A stretch of DNA of 29,764 bases from Defluviitaleaceae bacterium (GTDB taxonomy: Bacteria > Bacillota > Clostridia > Lachnospirales > WQUN01): contig WRDG01000002.1 in NCBI GenBank assembly GCA_009783525.1, positions 1 through 29,764 on the forward strand, in the 5' to 3' direction. A program made the position numbers and the translations under genes. The notes under the pieces are model-generated. The model searched no databases and had not been told where the DNA came from. It was given only the letters and a program-made list of their open reading frames with translations. Shown here piece by piece: positions 16,202 through 23,380 of the stretch. Position 1 is the first letter of the stretch, and each line of letters begins with the position of its first letter.

Positions 16202-17185
16202 ATGTCAAACACTGCCGCCGAAATAATTGAAAATAAATATGAAAAAAAAATAATCAATGCAAAAATTATTGCAGACCACGGTTTTTCGCAAGTGTACCTC
16301 ATCGAAACTCCTGCCGAAAAATTCGCGTTAAAGGTTGTTGGCGAAACAAACCCGGATTTTTACGAAAATGAACACGAGCTTGTTTATTTTCTTATGTCAA
16401 ACGGGATCAGCGTTCCAAAAATTTTTCCGGCTGCGGACGGAAATTTTTTCGTCCGCGTAAACGGTTCCGCATATGTACTCTACGAGTACATCGAGGGCAC
16501 AACCTTCGGTTTAAACTCCGCGCCGGATTGGTTCTTGACGGAACAGGCGCGGCTCACGGGAAAGATCCAAACCGCGTTAAAACATTACGGCGACACCTCG
16601 CATGACAAGAGCTTCGGGCAGGATTCATTTTCAAGCGAAGGGTTTGAACGCGCGAAAAAAAATATCGCGGCAAAAATAAACGGCGCGGAAGAAAAAAATG
16701 ACAAATTATTAGCGGCAGCCCTGCGCGAGCGCTCAAGGCATATAGAAACGGTTTCCGGCTTTCGGTTCGACTGCGGCAGGCTCACATATGTGCCGTCGCA
16801 CGGCGACCTGTATATAAACCATTTCCTCCTTGCACGACGCGGAGACTTGGTCGTAATCGACTGGGCGCGCCCCAAACATTGGCCCGCATGTTTCGAAATT
16901 TTTATGTCCTATGTGTACGCAGCCCCCGAATGTAAATCCGGCGAAATTGACGCAAAAAAATTCGCGCCCGTTTTGCGCGAATTTTTAAATTTTACCGAAT
17001 TAAATTTATACGACCTTCAAACGATGCCTTTCTTTTTATATTTTTACTGTGTCTTTTGCAGCTTCACGCCGCCGTACGACAATTTGCCCGAGGACTATAA
17101 AAAAATAGCGGCTCTTACCGACAATCTCGCAAACTGGCTGCAGGTGAATGCGGAGACTTTATCCGGCGAGCTGGCCGGATTGTAA
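16202..17185 (+). CDS. aminoglycoside phosphotransferase (APH)-type small-molecule kinase
   Basis: The 327-residue protein shows the APH/choline-kinase fold: an N-lobe with F-A-L-K-V-V (Lys44, ATP), a hinge Y-V-L-Y-E-Y-I-E-G, the catalytic loop S-H-G-D-L-Y-I-N-H (His200, Asp202, Asn206) and the metal-binding V-I-D-W (Asp220). It phosphorylates a small hydroxylated compound; antibiotic resistance cannot be assumed. Spore-coat CotS proteins share this fold. The start is the ATG at 16202 with GGAAGGA upstream; a longer frame would overlap the kinase gene. It follows the hybrid kinase gene by 31 bases and is probably co-transcribed. Confidence 0.85.
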   Translation: MSNTAAEIIENKYEKKIINAKIIADHGFSQVYLIETPAEKFALKVVGETNPDFYENEHELVYFLMSNGISVPKIFPAADGNFFVRVNGSAYVLYEYIEGTTFGLNSAPDWFLTEQARLTGKIQTALKHYGDTSHDKSFGQDSFSSEGFERAKKNIAAKINGAEEKNDKLLAAALRERSRHIETVSGFRFDCGRLTYVPSHGDLYINHFLLARRGDLVVIDWARPKHWPACFEIFMSYVYAAPECKSGEIDAKKFAPVLREFLNFTELNLYDLQTMPFFLYFYCVFCSFTPPYDNLPEDYKKIAALTDNLANWLQVNAETLSGELAGL

Positions 17186-17245
17186 AAAAGGTCGCTTATG
17201 TGTCTTATAACAGAAGTTCCCATTAATCAAACAGGAGAAACAGCC

Positions 17246-17476
17246 GTGACAAAAACCGACAAATCGAAACTTTTTAAAATTCCGGACCATTTGATAATAA
17301 ACGACGGAAGCGACATTGGCGGCGTCGCTACCGAAGAGACGCTGATGAGCCGCATCGAGCATATTTGCGCGAAAATAAATAATCCGGTAAATCTGATATG
17401 TTTTTACGATTATGAAAAGAAAAAAACGGCAAATTTAAAAAAGATGAAAACGGGAAACGAACCGAAAAATTTTTAA
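17246..17476 (+). CDS. small hypothetical protein
   Basis: GTG at 17246 with AGGAGA eight bases upstream gives 76 residues, beginning T-K-T-D-K-S-K-L-F. An ATG 48 bases earlier in frame would give 92 residues but has a weaker site. The protein is Lys-rich at the C-terminus, has two Cys residues and no signal or membrane segment, and matches no family I know. It is the last gene before a strong terminator and belongs to the unit starting at the binding protein. Confidence 0.55.
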   Translation: MTKTDKSKLFKIPDHLIINDGSDIGGVATEETLMSRIEHICAKINNPVNLICFYDYEKKKTANLKKMKTGNEPKNF

Positions 17477-17501
17477 CCGCTCATTGCGAGCGGTTTTTTT
17501 T
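17475..17501 (+). terminator. rho-independent terminator
   Basis: AACCGCTC (17475-17482) pairs with GAGCGGTT (17488-17495) around a 5-base loop, followed by a run of T residues. It ends the binding protein-kinase unit. Confidence 0.9.
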
Positions 17502-17526
17502 ACGCAAATTTTACATTAGCCCACGA

Positions 17527-17553
17527 TTGAATTTTACACGGCGTGTATATATT
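17527..17553 (+). promoter_or_regulatory. pst promoter with palindrome in the spacer
   Basis: TTGAAT (17527-17532) can serve as the -35 box, with TATATT (17548-17553, 15-base spacing) or TATTTT (17550-17555, 17-base spacing) as the -10 box. A perfect palindrome TACAC-GGC-GTGTA (17535-17547) fills the spacer. Two TTTACA hexamers at 17510 and 17533 recall Pho-box half sites (TT-A-ACA type), but their 23-base interval fits an 11-base period only roughly. Both readings predict control by a DNA-binding regulator, perhaps a PhoP-like one; this is inferred. Confidence 0.4.
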
Positions 17554-17591
17554 TTTGCCAATCACGATACGAGCGGGGACGGAAATTCAAA

Positions 17592-18536
17592 TTGCATAAA
17601 TTTTTCAGGCTGCTGCTGCCCTTTGCGATGTTAATCGCGGCGGCCGGCTGCGCAGACAAATCGAAGCTCGGCATGTCAATTGAGCAGCCGTCAGACAATA
17701 AATCCGGTTTTACCATTGAGTGTTCCATTTCGCTGCTTCCGTTGGCGCGAAGCTTTGCGGAAAAACATTCCGCCGATGCGGTTGCGGTTGCGGTCGGCAA
17801 AGAAGCGGCAATCGCTTCCGTAGCGGAAGGCAGAAGCGACATCGCGCTGTACGGCGGCGATGCAAGCGTGAGCGAAGGGCTTACGGCGGTAATAATTGGC
17901 GCGGAGGTTGTCAGGCTGCTGACGGGATCAGACAGTGCGCGGGCCAATATCACTCTTGACGAAATTTACGCGCTGTTTGTGGACGAGGCAATTTTTGAAT
18001 ATTTAAACGATTGGGACGAAGACTGGAGCGACTGGGACGACACTTGGGAAGATTGGGAAGAAGACTGGGACGACTGGGACGATTGGGGCGAAGACACGCA
18101 AATTGATCCGGAAGAAAAACCGGACCGCTCCTTTGGATTTGTTCATCCCGAAGAAAAAATTGCAATTGCAAGCCCCGGCGCATACTCGCGCCTGCTGTTC
18201 GAAGAGCTGTTCGGTCTGCGCGACAATGTAAACGGCGTAATGAAATCTCTGATACCCACGGACGCGAATATTTTTGAAAATGACAATGCGGTCATAGATT
18301 ACATAAAAGCCAACCCGGACACGATCGGCGTTGTTATAAACGCGGCAGAGCCGGCGGGAGTAAAGTCTCTGTCAATCGACAGCATAAAGCCCGGAGAAGA
18401 AAATTATATAGGCCGGCGCGAAATCGTTTTGCTTTATAAAAACGACAACGCAGAAGCCGCGGCTTTTGCGGAGCTTTTGCAAAGCGGGGTTCTGGATGAA
18501 TTGTTTTTGAATAATAACGTACTGCGAACCAAATAA
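17592..18536 (+). CDS. divergent PstS-like phosphate-binding lipoprotein with acidic Trp-heptad insertion
   Basis: The 314-residue protein starts at TTG (GGGGA twelve bases upstream) and has a lipoprotein signal ending A-A-A-G-C (Cys20). Both lobes of a PstS-type fold can be followed: I-S-L-L-P-L-A-R-S-F, then G-R-S-D-I-A-L-Y, then I-T-L-D-E-I-Y-A-L-F, and after an insertion I-A-S-P-G-A-Y-S-R-L and D-T-I-G-V-V-I-N. The usual phosphate-loop glycines are altered (A-V-G-K-E-A-A rather than G-G-G-S-G-A-G), so phosphate may not be the ligand. At residues about 139-168, where normal PstS carries G-x-I-T-N-W, lies an acidic stretch with Trp at 141, 145, 148, 152, 155, 159, 162 and 165. This is an a/d heptad pattern that suggests a helical Trp-lined coiled coil. 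It is the first gene of the pst operon. Confidence 0.8.
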   Translation: MHKFFRLLLPFAMLIAAAGCADKSKLGMSIEQPSDNKSGFTIECSISLLPLARSFAEKHSADAVAVAVGKEAAIASVAEGRSDIALYGGDASVSEGLTAVIIGAEVVRLLTGSDSARANITLDEIYALFVDEAIFEYLNDWDEDWSDWDDTWEDWEEDWDDWDDWGEDTQIDPEEKPDRSFGFVHPEEKIAIASPGAYSRLLFEELFGLRDNVNGVMKSLIPTDANIFENDNAVIDYIKANPDTIGVVINAAEPAGVKSLSIDSIKPGEENYIGRREIVLLYKNDNAEAAAFAELLQSGVLDELFLNNNVLRTK

Positions 18537-18609
18537 AATTTTGGGCGTAAATGCGGAATTATAAATAATAAACCGGGTAGATACCCAAACAAACAGGAGG
18601 ATTTTAAAA

Positions 18610-19821
18610 ATGAAACCGAAAAAAATTTTTGCGCTGACGCTGGTCATGGTATTCGCTTTTTTGCTGATACCCGCAATGAATTTGAGCGCGTCGGCAACGA
18701 CGGCGGCAACGGTAAAGAGAACCGTAAATGTAGACGGTTTTGAAATTGCAACCGATACCGTCACAGACGGCAGCACAGTGCTCGTGCCGTTAAAGTTTTT
18801 GGAAGAGGCCGTAGGCGCGATCACAACCTACAACCCAAGAAGCAGAAGCATCAGCATAAGGACCGCGTCGTTTTCGTTCAGCATGGACATCGGACAAAGA
18901 AGCTATACCGTCAACGGACAAAGGCGCTCCATGCCGGTTGCGCCGCGCTTGTCAGGCACCGTGCCGTATGTGCCGCTGGTTACCGTCATCAGAGACATAG
19001 GCGGGATCTTTGCAACCAACCCTTCGACGAAAAACATGACAGTTACATATTTTTCGAATATTTCGGGCAATGTTGTTATCACCGGCTCCACCACGCTGTA
19101 TCCGTTCATGGTAGAGGCCGCGGATTTTTTAAACGAGTTTAATCCGAACCTCAACATCACGGTGGCGGGCGGCGGCAGCGGCGCAGGACAAACGGGAACA
19201 ATCGACGGCACAAACAATATTGGAATGTCGTCGTCAACGGTAAGCGCGGACCGCCAAAAGCAAATCCGCTACATCATCCCGGTTGCTTACGACGCGATCG
19301 CCATAGTCATCCATCCGTCAAACCCGGTCCAAAATTTAACGCTTGCGCAGGCAGCCGCAATCTTTAAAGGCGAGATTACAAACTGGAACGAAGTGGGCGG
19401 CAACAACGCGCCTATAATCGTTCATTCACGCGACGCCGTCTCCGGCACGGGCGTAACGGTCCGCGAACTGCTGATCAGACCGTTTTACGGCTCGGACAAC
19501 GACGCCATAGTAGAAACCGCAACGCCGCATGTATCAAACGGCCTGCAAAGAAACGCGGTAGCAAGCGACGTAAACGCGGTCGGCTTCCTTTCGATAGGAT
19601 ATGTAGACAGCACGGTAAAATTCGTTTCGCTAAACGACATCGCGCCTACGTTTGACACTGTTATCAGCGGCGCATACCCGCTCGGCAGAAATCTGTACCT
19701 GCTTTCAAGAAGCAGGCCGATGGGCGCTTCCGCGCGCATAATAGACTTTATCCGCACTAACCACGCCCAGCAGGAATTTATCGCGGCGGCAGAATTTTTA
19801 ACGATACGACCCATTAACTGA
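18610..19821 (+). CDS. pstS: phosphate-binding protein PstS with N-terminal stalk domain
   Basis: The 403-residue protein captures phosphate for the PstCAB importer. A signal peptide (about 1-29, S-A-S-A) lacks a lipobox. Residues about 36-148 form a copper-amine-oxidase-N-type stalk domain (V-L-V-P-L-K-F-L-E-E-A-V-G-A, then P-Y-V-P-L). PstS proper starts at about 153, with phosphate-binding loops T-G-S-T-T-L-Y-P (158-165), A-G-G-G-S-G-A-G (186-193), G-E-I-T-N-W (254-259) and R-D-A-V-S-G-T-G (274-281). AGGAGG lies upstream. The fusion is unusual, since Gram-positive PstS is normally a plain lipoprotein; the stalk domain may hold the protein at the wall instead. Confidence 0.92.
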   Translation: MKPKKIFALTLVMVFAFLLIPAMNLSASATTAATVKRTVNVDGFEIATDTVTDGSTVLVPLKFLEEAVGAITTYNPRSRSISIRTASFSFSMDIGQRSYTVNGQRRSMPVAPRLSGTVPYVPLVTVIRDIGGIFATNPSTKNMTVTYFSNISGNVVITGSTTLYPFMVEAADFLNEFNPNLNITVAGGGSGAGQTGTIDGTNNIGMSSSTVSADRQKQIRYIIPVAYDAIAIVIHPSNPVQNLTLAQAAAIFKGEITNWNEVGGNNAPIIVHSRDAVSGTGVTVRELLIRPFYGSDNDAIVETATPHVSNGLQRNAVASDVNAVGFLSIGYVDSTVKFVSLNDIAPTFDTVISGAYPLGRNLYLLSRSRPMGASARIIDFIRTNHAQQEFIAAAEFLTIRPIN

Positions 19822-19823
19822 TC

Positions 19824-20798
19824 ATGAAAAAAAATTCGGGAAAAAGAAAAATTTCCGAAAAAATTTCTGAAACAATAATGAGCGCGCTCGCGGGAATCGG
19901 AGTACTGGCGATATTATTTATCTTCGTCTTCGTGTTCCTGCGGGCTTTGCCCGTTTTTAAAGAAAGCGGGATAGGGCTTTTCATCAGCACAGGCTTCGAA
20001 AGGCAGGTAGTTACGGCTTACGGCAGCGCGGAGCCGTTGTACAGCTTCGGGCTGCTGGGGTTGATAACAGGCACGCTTGCGACAACAACGCTCGCCATAG
20101 TTACCGCGTCGCTTATAGGGATCGGCAGCGCTGTTGTCATAAGCGAGTTTGCTCCGCGCCCGCTTGCGTATTCGCTTACGTCGCTTGTGCGTTTGCTTGC
20201 GAGCATACCGTCGGTAATTTTCGGTTTGGTCGGGGTAATTATTGTTGTCCCGTTCATCAGCAGCTTGTTTGTAACAACGGAGCTTCAGCTGCAATACCTA
20301 AGCCGTTTTCAAATAACAGGGCGCGGATTGCTTGCGAGCGTTATTGTTTTGACGTTCATGCTCGTACCTACAGTAACGGCTCTTAGCGCCGACGCAATCG
20401 CCGCCGTGCCGAAGCGTTTTAAAGAAGCGGGCTACGCGATGGGCATGACCCGCTTCCGCGTAATTTTAAAAATTATTTTGCCGACAGGCCGTTCCGGGAT
20501 TATAGCAAGCGTCATTTTGGCGGCGGGGCGCGGTATCGGCGAAGCCATTGCCTTGGCGATGGTCTGCGGGGGTATCGGGCTTGTGCCCGATTTATCGCTG
20601 GGCTTTGTAACGCTGCTTGCGCCGGTGCTGCCGCTGTCCGCCGCGATTATGGTTAACTCCGAAGGCGCCGGAAGCCAATCCGTTTCGGCCGCGCTGTTTG
20701 CATGCGCCGCCGTTTTGCTGTTGATCGGAACGGTTTTGAGTATCACCGCGCGCGCGGTAAATTCATATATGAGGAAAAAAATTGGAGATGCGGCATAA
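19824..20798 (+). CDS. pstC: phosphate ABC transporter permease PstC
   Basis: The 324-residue inner-membrane permease has about six membrane helices, the first at about 22-42. The family ATP-ase contact loop is A-G-Y-A-M-G-M-T-R-F-R-V, followed by the G-I-G-E-A-I-A segment. It forms the channel with PstA. It starts two bases after the pstS stop with little visible ribosome binding site, so translation is probably coupled. Its end overlaps pstA. Confidence 0.95.
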   Translation: MKKNSGKRKISEKISETIMSALAGIGVLAILFIFVFVFLRALPVFKESGIGLFISTGFERQVVTAYGSAEPLYSFGLLGLITGTLATTTLAIVTASLIGIGSAVVISEFAPRPLAYSLTSLVRLLASIPSVIFGLVGVIIVVPFISSLFVTTELQLQYLSRFQITGRGLLASVIVLTFMLVPTVTALSADAIAAVPKRFKEAGYAMGMTRFRVILKIILPTGRSGIIASVILAAGRGIGEAIALAMVCGGIGLVPDLSLGFVTLLAPVLPLSAAIMVNSEGAGSQSVSAALFACAAVLLLIGTVLSITARAVNSYMRKKIGDAA

Positions 20799-21729
20799 AA
20801 ATCATCTTATCGGCGACTTTGCCGGTCACACATACGCATGGGCGTCAATAGGGCTTGCCGTCGCGGTATGTCTTTTCATTATCGGTAATGTCGCGTACTT
20901 GGGCGCAGACATTATTTCGCTCGAATTTTTAACCCAACCGCCTCCCGCCAACACGCGCATCACTACCGAGGGCGGCATCCTCACGCCTATGATCGGCACG
21001 ATTATTTTAACGCTGCTCGGCATTTTGATCGCTCTGCCTATTTCACTTTCGACCGCGCTTTATCTGACCTGGTACACAAAAAAAGGAATCATCAAAACCA
21101 TAATTGAGTCTTCGGTCGACGTGCTGGCGGGCGTGCCCACGGTTGTTATCGGCTTGTTCGCGCAGGCGGTTTTTACTCAGCCGTGGCTTGGATTTTTAAG
21201 CACGCGCATACACATAGAGGGCGGCTTGGGAAAAGCGTTCGGGCGATCTTTTTTTGTGGCGGGAATCGCAATGGCCATAATGATCCTGCCGTTTATCACC
21301 AAAGCGATCATCGAGTCAATTAAAACCACGCCGAAAGAATTTCCTGAAGGCTCGTTTGCCTTGGGCGCGACAAAATGGCGCACGGTAACAAAAATCGTGC
21401 TTAACAGCGCGAGACCCGGAATCGTTACAGGCGTTGTATTGGGGATGGGCCGAATTATTTCAGACACGGCAATCGTTTGGCTTGCCTTGGGCGGCTCCTT
21501 GCGGATGCCGGGCGCGCAGCCGTGGTACGAGCCGCAGAACTGGATCTCAACCTTGCAGCACACGGGCAGCACGTTAACGACTTATATTTTTTTCACTTCG
21601 CCCGCAGGCGAAGGCAGCAATCCGATACTCGCCTTCGGAGCGGCGTTTGTGCTTATCGTGATAATAATTGTTTTAAATGCGGCGGTGGCGGCGATAGGTT
21701 TGATAGGCGCAAACAAGGTGCAAAAATGA
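20782..21729 (+). CDS. pstA: phosphate ABC transporter permease PstA
   Basis: The 315-residue permease partners PstC. Features are a first helix at about 14-37 and the loop E-G-S-F-A-L-G-A-T-K-W-R-T-V that contacts PstB. The segment G-M-G-R-I-I-S-D-T-A-I is typical of PstA, and a last helix lies near the C-terminus. TTG at 20782 has GAGG seven bases upstream, and ATG at 20788 is an alternative start two codons later. The gene overlaps pstC by 17 bases and pstB by four (ATGA), indicating tight translational coupling. Confidence 0.95.
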   Translation: MEMRHKNHLIGDFAGHTYAWASIGLAVAVCLFIIGNVAYLGADIISLEFLTQPPPANTRITTEGGILTPMIGTIILTLLGILIALPISLSTALYLTWYTKKGIIKTIIESSVDVLAGVPTVVIGLFAQAVFTQPWLGFLSTRIHIEGGLGKAFGRSFFVAGIAMAIMILPFITKAIIESIKTTPKEFPEGSFALGATKWRTVTKIVLNSARPGIVTGVVLGMGRIISDTAIVWLALGGSLRMPGAQPWYEPQNWISTLQHTGSTLTTYIFFTSPAGEGSNPILAFGAAFVLIVIIIVLNAAVAAIGLIGANKVQK

Positions 21730-22493
21730 ACGAAGAAGAAAAAAATCCCGCAATAAAAATTGAAAACGTAAACATCCGCTACGGAGACAACCGCGTTTTA
21801 AACGACGTCTCTATAGACGTTCCCAAAAACAGCATCTATGCTTTTATAGGGCCTTCGGGCTGCGGCAAAACTACAATGATCAGAAGCATCAACCGCATGA
21901 ACGATTTTGTCGCGGGCTTTAAGCTGACAGGCAGGGTGCTGCTAAACGGCACAGATATATACACGGACAAAAAGCCGCAGGTCTTAAGAAAAAAAATCGG
22001 CATGGTTTTTCAGCAGCCGAACCCCCTGCCCGTTTCCATTATGCAAAACATGATACTTCCGCTGACGGAGCACTACAGGGGCGCGATCTCTCATTTTAGA
22101 GAGCTTGCCGAGCAAAAATTAAAAGCCTGCGCGCTTTACGGCGAAGTAAAAGATAAATTAGACAAGCCCGCCTTCGAATTGTCCGGAGGCCAGCAGCAGC
22201 GCTTATGCATCGCCCGCGCGCTCATGCTCGAGCCGTCCGTTATTTTATTTGACGAACCCTGCTCCGCGCTCGATCCCATTTCCACACATACAATAGAAGA
22301 CCTACTAATCGAATTAAAAAAAGAGCGGACGATAATAATAGTGACGCACAACATGGAACAGGCGCGCCGCGTTTCGGACTACACCGCGTTTTTTTACAAC
22401 GGTGTAATAGCGGAGGCCGGGCAGACAAATAAATTATTTTTCACGCCGGAAACGGAACTGCTTGAAAAATATATAACCGGAAAATTTTCATAA
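21726..22493 (+). CDS. pstB: phosphate ABC transporter ATPase PstB
   Basis: The 255-residue ATPase powers phosphate import. Walker A is G-P-S-G-C-G-K-T-T (42-50), then S-I-N-R-M-N-D typical of PstB. The Q loop is Q-Q-P-N-P-L-P, the signature L-S-G-G-Q (152-156), Walker B I-L-F-D-E-P (173-178), with the PstB-specific C-S-A-L-D-P and the switch His208. A longer frame exists upstream inside pstA, but the ATG overlapping the pstA stop matches the family N-terminus. No phoU follows; a terminator does. Confidence 0.95.
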   Translation: MNEEEKNPAIKIENVNIRYGDNRVLNDVSIDVPKNSIYAFIGPSGCGKTTMIRSINRMNDFVAGFKLTGRVLLNGTDIYTDKKPQVLRKKIGMVFQQPNPLPVSIMQNMILPLTEHYRGAISHFRELAEQKLKACALYGEVKDKLDKPAFELSGGQQQRLCIARALMLEPSVILFDEPCSALDPISTHTIEDLLIELKKERTIIIVTHNMEQARRVSDYTAFFYNGVIAEAGQTNKLFFTPETELLEKYITGKFS

Positions 22494-22533
22494 AAAAGAC
22501 GCCGCAAAAAAAATTATGCAAGCGTCTTTTTTT
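22494..22533 (+). terminator. rho-independent terminator of the pst operon
   Basis: AAAAAGACGC (22494-22503) pairs with GCGTCTTTTT (22522-22531) across an 18-base loop and continues into a long T tract. It starts right at the pstB stop codon. Confidence 0.8.
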
Positions 22534-22599
22534 TATGCTAAGTGAACTTCTGTAATCGGCGGGTTTTGCTTCAATCTTTTTTAAAGGCCGCACTCATAC

Positions 22600-22628
22600 T
22601 TTTTTATTAACGTTCAGTGAATTATAAT
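22600..22628 (+). promoter_or_regulatory. probable promoter of the two-component/ABC unit
   Basis: A perfect -10 box TATAAT at 22623-22628 lies 60 bases before the regulator ATG. The -35 region at 22600-22605 is only a T tract, so an activator may be needed. A GGCGGGGG ribosome binding site follows further on. Confidence 0.45.
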
Positions 22629-22687
22629 CCTTTAAGCGTCATCTTTACGGCAACGATTTTTAAATTTAACGGCGGGGGTTTACATTC

Positions 22688-23380
22688 ATGCGGATTTTGT
22701 TGGTTGAAGACGACGACTCGCTCCGTGCGGGGCTTGAATTTATATTGTCAAAAGATGGCCACGAAACCAAACGCGCCGACACTGTATGCGGCGCGCTTTT
22801 TTTGCTGACGGAAAATGATTTCGATATGGCGCTGCTGGACGTCGCCCTGCCGGACGGCAGCGGGCTTGACATATGCGGACACATTAGGCGGACGTCCCCG
22901 GCGACGCATGTTTTGCTGCTTACCGCAAAAGATACCGAAACGGACATTGTGGTGGGCTACGAAACGGGCGCGGACGATTATCTCACCAAACCGTTCGGCG
23001 TTTCGGTATTGAAGGGCAAGGTAAACGCCGCAGCGCGGCGGATTGCAAAAACAACTGAGGCAAACGTTAAAACAAACGTTAAAGTTTGCGAAATAATGCT
23101 CGACGCGGCAAATCAGGCTGCCGCCGTGCGAGGCACGGCAGTTTCGCTCACGCGGAACGAATTTCGATTGCTTAGCGCCTTCATAAAAAACCCGGGTCAG
23201 GTTTTGTCGAAAGAAACGCTTTTGCACACCCTTTGGGACATCGACGGCGATTTCGTCGACGAAAATACGCTGGCCGTTAACATCCGCCGCCTGCGCGAAA
23301 AAATTGAGCTCGACCCGTCGCGCCCCGTTGTGATTGAAACGGTGCGCGGCGCGGGCTACAGAATGAAGGCGGACGGCTGA
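22688..23380 (+). CDS. OmpR/PhoB-family response regulator
   Basis: The 230-residue regulator has a receiver domain with acidic pocket Glu7/Asp8/Asp9, phospho-acceptor Asp51 (L-L-D-V-A-L-P-D-G), Thr79 and Lys101 (L-T-K-P-F). A winged-helix DNA-binding domain (about 130-228) ends in V-R-G-A-G-Y-R. It should control transcription of nearby genes once phosphorylated by the adjoining kinase, whose ATG overlaps its stop codon by one base. The arrangement with an FtsX-type exporter recalls Bce/Psd-like antimicrobial peptide response modules. Regulation of the preceding pst operon cannot be excluded. Confidence 0.93.
   Translation: MRILLVEDDDSLRAGLEFILSKDGHETKRADTVCGALFLLTENDFDMALLDVALPDGSGLDICGHIRRTSPATHVLLLTAKDTETDIVVGYETGADDYLTKPFGVSVLKGKVNAAARRIAKTTEANVKTNVKVCEIMLDAANQAAAVRGTAVSLTRNEFRLLSAFIKNPGQVLSKETLLHTLWDIDGDFVDENTLAVNIRRLREKIELDPSRPVVIETVRGAGYRMKADG

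Noticed and set aside
18008..18093. The Asp-Trp stretch as a WD40 repeat or a frameshift artefact
   Set aside because: WD40 repeats are about 40 residues with one W-D each. The flanking PstS-like frame continues in phase on both sides, so the stretch is a genuine in-frame insertion.
21477..21725. 83-codon N-terminal extension of PstB
   Set aside because: It lies within pstA in another frame; the ATGA overlap start gives the standard PstB length.
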